Assembly (NCBI GenBank): GCA_934153805.1
Contig: CAKPFO010000004.1
Span: 4,303-68,302 of the forward strand
Source of the DNA: an uncultured Clostridia bacterium
GTDB lineage: Bacteria > Bacillota > Clostridia > TANB77 > CAG-508
Direction: 5' to 3'
DNA: 64,000 nt
Shown: positions 16,713-26,002 of the stretch, piece by piece
How positions within the stretch are numbered: position 1 is the first letter of the stretch
Layout: every line of letters begins with the position of its first letter
The notes under the pieces: generated by a model
What the model saw: the letters and a program-made list of their open reading frames with translations, nothing else
What the model was told of the DNA's origin: nothing
The model's database searches: none
Position numbers and translations under genes: made by a program

Positions 16713-19700
16713 ATGTATTTAAAGAGATTAGAATTGCAAGGATTTAAATCATTTGCAGATAAAACAGTATTAGAATTTAAACCAGGAATTACTTCTGTAA
16801 TAGGACCAAATGGTTCAGGAAAAAGTAATATATCAGATAGTATTAGATGGGTGTTAGGCGAGCAAAGCATGAAATCCCTAAGAGGTTCATCATCATCTGA
16901 TATTATTTTTGCGGGAACACAAAATAGAAAGTCTTTAGGTTTTGCAGAAGCCTCAATAGTAATAGATAACACAGATGGAAAATTACCAATAGAATATAGT
17001 GAGGTAACTGTTACAAGAAAAATATATAGAAGCGGAGAAACAGGCTATTATATAAATAAAACTCCATGTCGTTTAAAAGACATTTTAGAGTTATTTATGG
17101 ATACAGGTATAGGTAAAGATGGATATTCTATAATTGGTCAAGGTAAAATAGATGAAATTTTAAGTAACAAATCTGAAGATAGAAGAAGAATTTTTGAGGA
17201 AGCTGCAGGAATTGTAAAATATAGAACTAGAAAACAAGAATCAGAGAAAAAGCTAGAGCAAACTAAATTAAACTTGCTTAGAATAAATGATATTTTAGCG
17301 GAAATAGAGGCAAATATTGAACCTTTGAAAATACAATCTGAAAAAGCTAAAAAGTTTTTAGATTTACGTGAAGAATTAAAAAATATAGAGGTAGGTTTAT
17401 TTTTATTTAATATAGAAACATATAAGCAAAAGTTAGAACAAATAGCTAAAGATGAAGAAATTTTGAAAACACAATATGATGAGGAAGATGCAAAATTTGA
17501 AAAGACAAAAGAACTTAAAGAACAGCTAAAAAAAGAGATAGATGAGATTACCTCAAAAATAGAAGAAACTCAAAATATGAGTTTTGAAAGTACAAATAAA
17601 ATAGAAAAGATAAATTCCGATATAAATGTTAATAAAGAAAGAATCGAAAATAATAAGGCAAATGAAGCTCGCTTTACAAGTGAAATAGAAGATATAAAGG
17701 TAAGAATTTCAGAACTACAAGAAGAGAAAAAGCAAAAGCAAGATAAAAAGATGAACTTAAATACAAATAGAGAAAAATTTGAAAGAGAATTAAAAGAAAA
17801 AGAAGAACAACTACAAGAGTTAACTAAAAAACTTTCAAGCAAAGAGCTAGAAATAGAGGAAAAAAAGCAAAAAGTAGAAAGCAATACAGATTTAAAATAC
17901 GAAATAGCTTCTGAAATTAATACACAAGATGTTAATTATGAGAATATTGAAAAAAGAATAAAAGTAGTAAAACAGGAAATAAACACATCTATTTCAGAGC
18001 TTGACCAAACAAGAATGACTAAACAAGAATTGTCAAAAGGATTTTATGAGATAGAATCAAAAAGAAATGCAGAAGTACAAAAAATAGAAAAGATAAATGA
18101 GGAAAAGAAGGAGAGTCAAGCTAAAATCAAAGAGTATGAAGATAAAATAAACTCATTAACATATGATTTAAGAATGAAAGACTCTAGAAGGAAGTTTTTA
18201 ATAGAAACGGAAAAAGAAAAAGAAGGTTATATAAAAAGTGTTAAGAGCTTGTTGTTAGAATGCGAAAAAGATAGTTCTTTAAATAAAGGAATGAATGGAG
18301 TTTTAGCAAACCTTATTTCAGCACCAAAAGAATATGAAACAGCGATAGAAATGTGCTTGGGAGCATCACTACAAAACATTGTAACAGAGACAGAAGAGGA
18401 TGCTAAAAAATTGATAGAATTTTTAAGAAAAGGAAATTTAGGAAGGGCATCATTCTTACCGATTACAGCTGTAAAAGGTAAAAAACTAGAAAAAATAAAT
18501 GACAAAAATATAAATGGTGTTATAGGGATAGCAGCTGACCTAGTTAAGTACAACAAAAAATATGAGCAAATTGCTATTAATTTATTAGGTAGAACAGTTA
18601 TTGTGGACGATATGAACACTGCAATTGAACTTGCTAAAAAGAATTCATATTCATTTAGAATAGTTACATTAAAAGGAGACTTGGTAAATCCATCTGGAGC
18701 AATGACAGGAGGAAGCATAGCCAATAAAACTGTTAATATTCTAGGCAGAGGAAGAGAAATCGAAGAATTGGAAAAACAAGTAAAAAAATTAGAACAACAA
18801 ATTCAAGAAGTTACAAGCCAAAAGAAAGAATACACAGATTCTATTCAAAATATATTAAATCAAGCAGAAGAGCTAGAAGAAAAGCTTAAAGAAATAGATA
18901 TAGTATATGCAACAGAAAAACAAAAAATGGTATCTATAGAAGAAAATATAACAAAAATAGAAGCAAGACTTGCAAAATTAAAAGAAGAGGTTACTAATTT
19001 AGAAGAAGAGAAGAAAGAAAATAGAAAGATAAAAGAAGAAAAAGAAATAGAAATAGCAAATTTAACTAAAGAAATTGAAGAATTAAATAGTGTAATAGAG
19101 GAATTTGCAAGATTAAATAAAGACAATCAAACATATATAGATGATTTAAACTTCGATATAACAAATTTAAAAATTTCAGTATCTTCTTTTGATGAAAGTA
19201 ATGTATCATTAGATGAAATGATAGAAAGAATTAATCAAGATATAGAGAACAATAATGCAAGTATACAAAACAAAGAAACACAGATAACAAATATAACAGA
19301 AGAAAATAAAGCTTTACAAGAGGCAATAACAGATTTACAATTGCAAATTACAAAAATAAAACAAGATGTAGAAAATAGCTCAAATATAGTAGAAGAACTT
19401 AAAGCTTCAAGAACAACGAAAAATATAGAGCTATCTGCAAAAGAAAATGAAATTTCTAATAAATTTGAAATAATAGAAGATTTGAAAGCACAATTAGTAA
19501 AAATCGATGTAAAGAAAACTAAGACAGAGCAAGACATAGAACAAATTGTAAATGAACTATGGGAAGAATATGAAATAACTCCAAACAATGCAATAGAATA
19601 CAAAAAGCCAACGAATGTGCAAAATGCTAGCAAAGAGGTCCACAGATTAAGAAACGAAATCAAAAATTTAGGAAGCATTAACATAGATTCTATAGAGGAG

Positions 19701-20267
19701 TACAAAAAGACAAAAGAAAGATACGACTTTATGTGTGAGCAACGATTGGATTTAGATAATACAGTAGGAAAGTTACGCAAAATTATTTCTGAAATGACGG
19801 AAACCATGAAAAATCAATTTGCAGAAAAATTTGCAATAATCAATAAAAACTTTAATGAAGTATTTGTTGAATTATTTGGTGGAGGAAAAGCAGAACTAAT
19901 TTTAGAAGATGAGTCAAACATATTAGAATGTGGAATTGACATTAGAGTACAGCCAACAGGAAAAAAATTACAAAATATGATGTTATTATCTGGTGGAGAA
20001 AAGGCATTTACAGCAATAGCATTGCTATTTGCAATATTAAAAATAAATCCAGCACCATTCTGTATATTAGACGAAATTGAAGCAGCATTAGATGACGTAA
20101 ATGTATATAGATTTGCAGATTATTTAAAGAAATTTAGTAAAGAAACACAATTTTTAGTAATAACACATAGAAAAGGAACAATGGAAGCAGCAGATACAGT
20201 ATATGGAGTAACAATGGAAGAAAACGGAATAAGTAAATTGCTTTCAATGAAATTATCAAATAAATAA
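16713..20267 (+). CDS. smc: Chromosome segregation protein SMC
   Basis: A 1184-residue condensin ATPase that compacts and segregates the chromosome. The N-terminal Walker A is GPNGSGKSN. Two long coiled coils flank a hinge at about residues 510-690 (GVLANLISAPKEYETAIE... VTLKGDLVNPSGAMTGGS). The C-terminal head has the ABC signature LLSGGEKAF and Walker B FCILDEIEAALDD. The start is the ATG at 16713, with AAAAGG upstream; a GTG nine bases earlier is less likely. It contains no in-frame CGG codon that I could find. Confidence 0.98.
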   Translation: MYLKRLELQGFKSFADKTVLEFKPGITSVIGPNGSGKSNISDSIRWVLGEQSMKSLRGSSSSDIIFAGTQNRKSLGFAEASIVIDNTDGKLPIEYSEVTVTRKIYRSGETGYYINKTPCRLKDILELFMDTGIGKDGYSIIGQGKIDEILSNKSEDRRRIFEEAAGIVKYRTRKQESEKKLEQTKLNLLRINDILAEIEANIEPLKIQSEKAKKFLDLREELKNIEVGLFLFNIETYKQKLEQIAKDEEILKTQYDEEDAKFEKTKELKEQLKKEIDEITSKIEETQNMSFESTNKIEKINSDINVNKERIENNKANEARFTSEIEDIKVRISELQEEKKQKQDKKMNLNTNREKFERELKEKEEQLQELTKKLSSKELEIEEKKQKVESNTDLKYEIASEINTQDVNYENIEKRIKVVKQEINTSISELDQTRMTKQELSKGFYEIESKRNAEVQKIEKINEEKKESQAKIKEYEDKINSLTYDLRMKDSRRKFLIETEKEKEGYIKSVKSLLLECEKDSSLNKGMNGVLANLISAPKEYETAIEMCLGASLQNIVTETEEDAKKLIEFLRKGNLGRASFLPITAVKGKKLEKINDKNINGVIGIAADLVKYNKKYEQIAINLLGRTVIVDDMNTAIELAKKNSYSFRIVTLKGDLVNPSGAMTGGSIANKTVNILGRGREIEELEKQVKKLEQQIQEVTSQKKEYTDSIQNILNQAEELEEKLKEIDIVYATEKQKMVSIEENITKIEARLAKLKEEVTNLEEEKKENRKIKEEKEIEIANLTKEIEELNSVIEEFARLNKDNQTYIDDLNFDITNLKISVSSFDESNVSLDEMIERINQDIENNNASIQNKETQITNITEENKALQEAITDLQLQITKIKQDVENSSNIVEELKASRTTKNIELSAKENEISNKFEIIEDLKAQLVKIDVKKTKTEQDIEQIVNELWEEYEITPNNAIEYKKPTNVQNASKEVHRLRNEIKNLGSINIDSIEEYKKTKERYDFMCEQRLDLDNTVGKLRKIISEMTETMKNQFAEKFAIINKNFNEVFVELFGGGKAELILEDESNILECGIDIRVQPTGKKLQNMMLLSGGEKAFTAIALLFAILKINPAPFCILDEIEAALDDVNVYRFADYLKKFSKETQFLVITHRKGTMEAADTVYGVTMEENGISKLLSMKLSNK

Positions 20268-20356
20268 CGATTAGGGACGCCCCTTTTTCGAAAATTTTTT
20301 CGATTAGGGACGCCCTTTTTTAAGAAAAATTTTCGAAAAAGGGGCGTCCCTAATCG
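20268..20356. repeat. Large hairpin of GGGACGCCCC repeats abutting the smc stop codon
   Basis: A roughly 32-base inverted repeat (CGATTAGGGACGCCCCTTTT... and its complement ending ...GGGGCGTCCCTAATCG) starts on the base after the smc stop. A third direct copy of the unit lies in the loop. The unit also occurs after ybeY (12925-13013). It may serve as the smc terminator. Confidence 0.8.
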
Positions 20357-20420
20357 TTCTATTTTTTAGACAAGCCACATATATATTAGAAGAAAATATT
20401 TAAACAAAGGAGAGGATTAT

Positions 20421-23040
20421 ATGTGGCATACTAAAAATGTAGATGAAATTGTAAAATACTATAAAACAGACAAACATAATGGAATAACAGAGGAAGAGGT
20501 TCGAAAAAGAATAAAAGAATATGGAGAAAATAAACTTGCAGACAAAAAGAAAGAAAGCTTATTTATAAAGTTTATAAAACAGTTTAATGACTTTATGATA
20601 ATTATTCTAATAATAGCATCTATTATATCTGCAGTTGTTTCAAAATTAGATGGAAGTGGGGACTATATAGACTCTGTAATAATAATCGCAATAGTAGTTT
20701 TAAATAGTATTATGGGACTAGTTCAAGAAGCAAAAGCAGAAAAATCGCTAGAAGCATTGAAAAGTATGACAGCACCTTTTGCAAAAGTTAGGAGAAATGG
20801 CAATATTGTAAGTGTAGAAGCAACCAATGTAGTTCCAGGAGATATAATAATATTGGAAGCGGGAAACTATGTACCAGCTGATGCAAGATTGATAAGTAGT
20901 TCGAATTTAAAAGTAGAAGAGTCAAGTTTAACAGGAGAAAATGTTCCTGTAATAAAAGATGAAAATGCATATTTGAAAGAAAACATTCCTATAGGGGACA
21001 TGGTAAATATGGTATTTTCTTCTACAATAGTGGTAAATGGACATGGAGAAGCAATAGTAACAGAAACAGGAATGAATACAAAAGTAGGAAAAATAGCAAA
21101 TATGATAATAGAAGACGAAGCACCAGAAACACCAATACAAAAGAAATTGTCTGAAGTAGGAAAAATCCTTGGAATAGTGTGCTTAGTTATATGCTTACTC
21201 ATTTTTGTAATAGGAATATTTAAGCAAATACCACCAGTAGAAATGTTTATGACATCAGTAGGACTTGCTGTTGCTGCTATTCCAGAGGGACTACCAGCAA
21301 TTGTAACTATAATGTTATCTATAGGCGTTACAAAAATGGCAAAGAAAAATAGCATAATAAGAAAGCTTCCAGCAGTTGAAACTTTGGGAGGAAGCAGTGT
21401 AATTTGTTCAGATAAAACTGGAACCTTAACACAAAACAAAATGCAAGTAACTAAAATATTCGGACTAGGAGCAAGTGAAAAGCAAATATTAAGCTATGCC
21501 TCTATGTGTACAGACTCTGAAATAGAAACAAAAGAATCTAAACAAATAGTAGTAGGAGAGCCAACAGAAACAGCCATAGTAGAAGCTGCGTTAAAAAATG
21601 GGATTAATAAGTTTAGTGAATATAGAAACAAAAACAGAATAGCAGACATTCCATTTGATTCTAACAGAAAGATGATGACAACAATACATAAAGATAATGA
21701 TAAATTTTTAAATATTACTAAAGGTGCACCAGATGTATTACTAAAGAGATGTACAAAATATTTTGATGGAACACAAGAGCTAGAGCTTACACGTACAGTA
21801 ATTGATAAAGTATATAAACAAAATGAGGCTATGGCAAGCAAGGCTTTAAGAGTAATTGCCGTTGCATATAAAAATACAAATATGATAGAAAAAACAGAGG
21901 AAAATCTAGTCTTTTTAGGGTTAATAGGAATAATTGACCCTCCAAGAGAAGGTGTAAAAGAGGCAGTAGAAACATGTAGGAAGGCTGGAATAAAGACAGT
22001 AATGATTACTGGAGACCACCTTACCACCGCAAAGGCAATTGCAAAAGAATTAGGAATATTAAAAAGTAATGATTTGGCTATAACAGGTGAAGAGCTAGAA
22101 AGAATTCCACAAAACATATTTGAAAGAGATATAATGAAATATTCTGTGTTTGCAAGAGTATCACCAGAGGATAAAGTAAAAATAGTAAAGGCATTCCAAA
22201 GTACAGGAGCAGTAGTAGCAATGACAGGAGATGGAGTAAATGATAGTCCAGCTTTAAAAAATGCAGATATAGGAGTTGCTATGGGAAAAAACGGTACAGA
22301 TGTTGCAAAAAATGCAGCAGATATGGTGCTTGCAGATGACAATTTTGTTACTATAGTAGAAGCGGTAAAACAAGGAAGAAATATATATGATAATATTAAA
22401 AAATCTATACATTTCTTGATAGCTACTAATATAGGAGAAATAGTTACAATATTTTTAGGACTAATATTAGGGTTAAAATCTCCATTACTTGCAATTCAAT
22501 TACTATGGATAAACTTAGTAACAGACTCGCTTCCAGCAATAGCACTTGGCTTAGAACCACCAGATAAGGATATAATGAATAAAAAACCACGTAATCCTAA
22601 AAAAGGCATTTTCTCTGATGGTTTGTGGAGCAAAATTGTAGTAGAAGGAATGATGATAGGGATGCTAACATTACTTGCATTTAGTATTGGAAATAAGCTT
22701 TATGGTATAGATGTAGCAAGAACAATGGCATTTGTGGCATTGGGAATGCTAGAACTCGTACACAGTTTTAATATAAAAAGTGAAGAATCAATATTTAAAA
22801 CTCGGGTTATTTGAAAATAAGTATTTGATAGGTGCTTTTATATTAGGAACAATAATGCAAACAATAGTAGTAATTATACCAAATGTTGCAGAAGTATTTA
22901 AATTAGTACCGCTAAATAATACACAATGGATATTTACAATTGGAATATCAATGTTACCACTTATAATTATTGAAATTCAAAAGAAAATTAATGAAATAAG
23001 GTTTGGAAAAATTGTTTATGGAACAATTAAACCAGTGTAG
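20421..23040 (+). CDS. Calcium-type P-type ATPase, interrupted by a +1 frameshift at CGG near its C-terminus
   Basis: Cation-translocating ATPase of P2A type. It has an N-terminal cation-ATPase domain, the TGE loop (LTGENVP), the membrane motif VAAIPEGLPAIV, the phosphorylation site DKTGTLTQNK and the hinge TGDGVNDSPALKNADIGVAMG. The zero frame reaches FKT and then an in-frame CGG (22803-22805) followed by GTT ATT TGA. Skipping the C gives GLFENKYLIGAFILGTIMQ and the remaining C-terminal membrane helices to 23040, for about 872 residues, the usual size. Without the shift the last two helices are lost. GGAGAGG precedes the ATG. Confidence 0.95.
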
Positions 23041-23159
23041 ACTGAAATATTAATTAAAAAATCCGTTTTATTGTTGCATTAATTTGCAATTGAAAATTTG
23101 AGAATTAAGCTACAAAATGTAACCGCAGAGCGGGTAAACGAAAAATTTGCATAAAAAAT

Positions 23160-23188
23160 TTGCATTTGTTTAAAATATATGGTATAAT
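23160..23188 (+). promoter_or_regulatory. Sigma-A type promoter for the M23 peptidase
   Basis: TTGCAT (23160-23165), 17 bases, TATAAT (23183-23188). Confidence 0.7.
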
Positions 23189-23295
23189 TAAAAACGCGCT
23201 TGGCTAAATATGGAAAAAGTATAAATTAGGCGCAATCAGAAGGAGAGTGAATATATATTTTAAACAAAAAAGTAAGAAACTGCACGAAAGACATA

Positions 23296-24237
23296 ATGAG
23301 ACTATTAAAAATAGTTATCATTGCAACAATAATTATTCTTGCCATAATGTTAGTAAAATATAAAGTAGTATATAAAGTAACAATTTCTGGAGAAGAAATT
23401 GGTTATGTATCAAATAAAAATGAATTTGAAAAAATAGTAGATGAGCAAATATTAAATCCACAAGATGGAAACGTTGCTTATGTAGATATAGAAGAATTAC
23501 CAACATATGAAATGATTTTTGCAAGTAATAAAGAGCAAACAAATGAAGAAGAAGTGCTTGCACAAATTGCTGAATTAGCACAAACAACATATAAGGTATA
23601 TGCAGTAGCAGTAAATGGAGACAACACAGTATATGTAAATACACAAACAGAAGCAGAAGAGACTGTTGAACAATTAAAAGAAGAATATAAAGAAAAAATA
23701 GATGAAATAGATATTACTGTTAATGAAGTTTATACAAAAGATGTTGCTACAGTAGAAGAAACAGTAGAATTAGCTTCAGCTGTAGAAGTAGCTAGTGAAG
23801 AGGTAGATGTTGTAGTAGAAAAACAAGAAAAAATAAAATCAGCAACATTAGATGGAGTATATTTTGCTGTAAAACCAGTCTCTGGAACAATTACATCAAG
23901 ATATGGAGCAAATGAAAGCATAAGAGACCATACACACAAAGGACTTGACATTGCAGCACCTTATGGAACAAAGATAGTAGCAGCAGCTAAGGGAACAGTT
24001 TCATATTCTGGATGGATGAGTGGATATGGAAATCTAATTATAATAGAACATGAAAATGGAATACAAACATACTATGGACATTGTAGTAAACTATATGCGT
24101 CTGTAGGAGATGAAGTAGATGTAGGAGATACAATAGCAGCTGTAGGTTCTACAGGAAATTCTACAGGAAACCATTTACACTTTGAAATTCGTAAGAATGG
24201 ATCACAAATAAATCCACAAAAATATGTATATAAATAG
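23296..24237 (+). CDS. Membrane-anchored M23-family peptidoglycan endopeptidase
   Basis: An N-terminal signal anchor (residues 3-20) is followed by a G5/LysM-free spacer rich in Glu and Val, and a C-terminal LytM/M23 domain with zinc motifs HTHKGLDIAAPYG and GNHLHFEIR and the central GHCSKL. This build resembles the spore-cortex SpoIIQ/SpoIVFA-type and general M23 proteins of clostridia. The first ATG (23296) has only a weak GAAAG site. A strong AAGGAG at 23240-23245 precedes an in-frame stretch beginning ATA (23251) or ATT (23257), which would add about 13-15 residues, so a non-ATG start is possible. Confidence 0.9.
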   Translation: MRLLKIVIIATIIILAIMLVKYKVVYKVTISGEEIGYVSNKNEFEKIVDEQILNPQDGNVAYVDIEELPTYEMIFASNKEQTNEEEVLAQIAELAQTTYKVYAVAVNGDNTVYVNTQTEAEETVEQLKEEYKEKIDEIDITVNEVYTKDVATVEETVELASAVEVASEEVDVVVEKQEKIKSATLDGVYFAVKPVSGTITSRYGANESIRDHTHKGLDIAAPYGTKIVAAAKGTVSYSGWMSGYGNLIIIEHENGIQTYYGHCSKLYASVGDEVDVGDTIAAVGSTGNSTGNHLHFEIRKNGSQINPQKYVYK

Positions 24238-24239
24238 AA

Positions 24240-24290
24240 AAATAAGAATTTTTATGAAGTTTATAACTCATAAGAATTCTTATTTTTTTG
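24240..24290 (+). terminator. Terminator after the M23 peptidase gene
   Basis: AATAAGAATT pairs with AATTCTTATT, followed by seven T. The remaining AT-rich gap to 24590 shows no gene. Confidence 0.75.
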
Positions 24291-24593
24291 AATATAACAC
24301 CGAAATTTTAGTAAATAAAAAATAAGCATTACTATGCCCAATATTCATGTTAACGAATTTATATGATTAAATGTAGTAATATAAAATAAAAAGAGTATAG
24401 TGTATATTTTGCAATGAGAAACAAAAACTTGTAAGTAAAAAAACGAATGCAACATTGAATAGAAATAGAAAAAATAATATTTAAAATCCATAATGGAAAA
24501 TAATGCTAAAATGGTTAATTCCCTAGCAAAACACTAAATGTTACAGACATATTACAATAAGATAACATTTACTTTACAAATCACTTAAGAGTA

Positions 24594-24622
24594 TTGATTT
24601 TTCAATAACTTACTGGTAAAAT
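24594..24622 (+). promoter_or_regulatory. Sigma-A type promoter of the FxLYD-like gene
   Basis: TTGATT (24594-24599), 17 bases, TAAAAT (24617-24622). Confidence 0.6.
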
Positions 24623-24679
24623 GTAAGCATAAGTTGAGAAAAAAATTCTCGAATAAAAAAGAAAACGGAGGAATAAAAA

Positions 24680-25195
24680 ATGTCAGCAGCAAAAGAAAGA
24701 AAAAAGAGAAATGTAAGATTAATATGGATAATATTAATAATTATAGTAGCTGTAGGAGTAATAGTTACTATAAATTTATCAAATAATAAAAAGGATACTA
24801 AACCAGCACAACAACAATCACAAGTAGAAAATGGACAACAAGAGGAAGAAAAACCGGTAGAAAAATATGTACAAGTATTAGAAGATGGTACTAAATTGAA
24901 TATTAGTGAAAAAATAAAACAAACTAAAAAAGTTGGAGACTTGGAAATATCAAATATTCAAATTACTTATCAAAATGGAGTAACAAATATACTTGCAACA
25001 GTAACAAATACTTCAAGTAAAAAATCAGAACTACAAAATGTATCAATAGTATTATCAGATGATGAAGGAAACACAATATATACACTAAGAGGTGTATTAG
25101 AAGAAACAGAGCCAAATGGTACTAGTCAATTAAATACATCAATAACAGCAGACTTTGCAAATAGTTATGACTTTACAATAAGCAAAACTAAATAA
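24680..25195 (+). CDS. Membrane-anchored FxLYD-like domain protein
   Basis: A 171-residue protein: a basic N-terminus, one membrane helix (LIWIILIIIVAVGVIVTI), a Gln-rich linker, then a beta domain (LEISNIQITYQNGVTNILATVTN... LRGVLEETEPNGTSQL) of the FxLYD type found in extracellular Firmicutes proteins. CGGAGGA precedes the ATG. Its position before the cohesin/dockerin pair suggests a surface role; the function is unknown. Confidence 0.75.
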   Translation: MSAAKERKKRNVRLIWIILIIIVAVGVIVTINLSNNKKDTKPAQQQSQVENGQQEEEKPVEKYVQVLEDGTKLNISEKIKQTKKVGDLEISNIQITYQNGVTNILATVTNTSSKKSELQNVSIVLSDDEGNTIYTLRGVLEETEPNGTSQLNTSITADFANSYDFTISKTK

Positions 25196-25210
25196 GAAAT
25201 GGACTTAAAT

Positions 25211-25258
25211 GGACGTTTCAAAAAGTCCAATAAGTAAGGGCTTTTTGAAGCGTCTTTT
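25211..25258 (+). terminator. Terminator upstream of the cohesin gene
   Basis: GACGTTTCAAAAAGTCC pairs with GGGCTTTTTGAAGCGTC (with G-U and single mismatches), followed by TTTT. Confidence 0.7.
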
Positions 25259-25294
25259 AATATATAAACATATGAAAAGAAAGGAACTATAAAA

Positions 25295-25987
25295 ATGAAA
25301 AAGAAAATTTTAGTAAATTTATTATTAGTAATAATGTTAGGAGTAATGCTTGTAAGTACTGTAAATGCAACTACAAACTCATTTAAAGCAGAACTTAGTA
25401 CATCAAGTACAAGCTTAAAACCAGGAGATGAGGTAACTCTTACATTAAAAGTATCAGACATAAATATGGGAGATGACGGAATAAATGCAGTAGAAGGAAC
25501 AATCAAATATGATACAAAAGTATTTGAGGCAATAACACAATCAAGTATTACATCAGAAAGTGGTTGGTCAACAACATATAATGGAGAAACAAGTAATAGC
25601 TTAAATGGAAAATTCTTAGCAGTAAACTTAAGTGCAGGAACAAAAGAAGACACAACAATACTAACAGTAAAATTTAAGGTAAAACAAGATGTAGTAAAAA
25701 CAACAGAAACACAAATAAATTTTGTAGATGTAACATCAAATGATGGAGCAGACCTAGTAAATGTAGGAACAAAAAGTGTTAAGTTAAAAGTAACTGTACC
25801 AGAAGAACCAAAGAACGAGATAAAAAATGAAGTGAAAAACTTAGAGGTAAAACCATCAGAAAATAAAGCAACAGGAAGAATTCCACAAACAGGTGTAACA
25901 CCAGCAATAGTAGTTACAATAAGTGTAATAGCAATTGTATGTGTATATATAGGAATTCGTTATAGAAATATGAAAGATGTAAAATAA
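25295..25987 (+). CDS. Cohesin-domain cell-surface protein with IPQTG-type sorting signal
   Basis: A 230-residue secreted protein. It has a signal peptide (residues 1-25), then a cohesin-like beta-sandwich (SLKPGDEVTLTLKV, INAVEGTIKYDTKVFEAI, FLAVNLSAGTKEDTTILTVKFKV). A short linker leads to IPQTG, a hydrophobic helix and a positively charged tail (RYRNMKDVK). That C-terminus has the layout of a sortase substrate, although the pentapeptide is not classical LPXTG. The next gene, 15 bases downstream, encodes a dockerin-containing protein. The pair could therefore dock non-covalently on the cell wall (inference). Confidence 0.85.
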   Translation: MKKKILVNLLLVIMLGVMLVSTVNATTNSFKAELSTSSTSLKPGDEVTLTLKVSDINMGDDGINAVEGTIKYDTKVFEAITQSSITSESGWSTTYNGETSNSLNGKFLAVNLSAGTKEDTTILTVKFKVKQDVVKTTETQINFVDVTSNDGADLVNVGTKSVKLKVTVPEEPKNEIKNEVKNLEVKPSENKATGRIPQTGVTPAIVVTISVIAIVCVYIGIRYRNMKDVK

Positions 25988-25994
25988 AAGGGGA
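25985..25994 (+). promoter_or_regulatory. Ribosome binding site of the giant dockerin gene, match to a small RNA loop
   Basis: TAAAAGGGGA precedes the ATG at 26003. It is a perfect 10-base complement of the UCCCCUUUUA loop of the minus-strand RNA candidate at 34988-35084. Confidence 0.55.
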
Positions 25995-26002
25995 AAAAAG
26001 TA

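Noticed and set aside
24280..24600. Possible gene in the gap before the FxLYD-like protein
   Set aside because: Frames are short and lack SD sequences; only a terminator and a promoter are supported.
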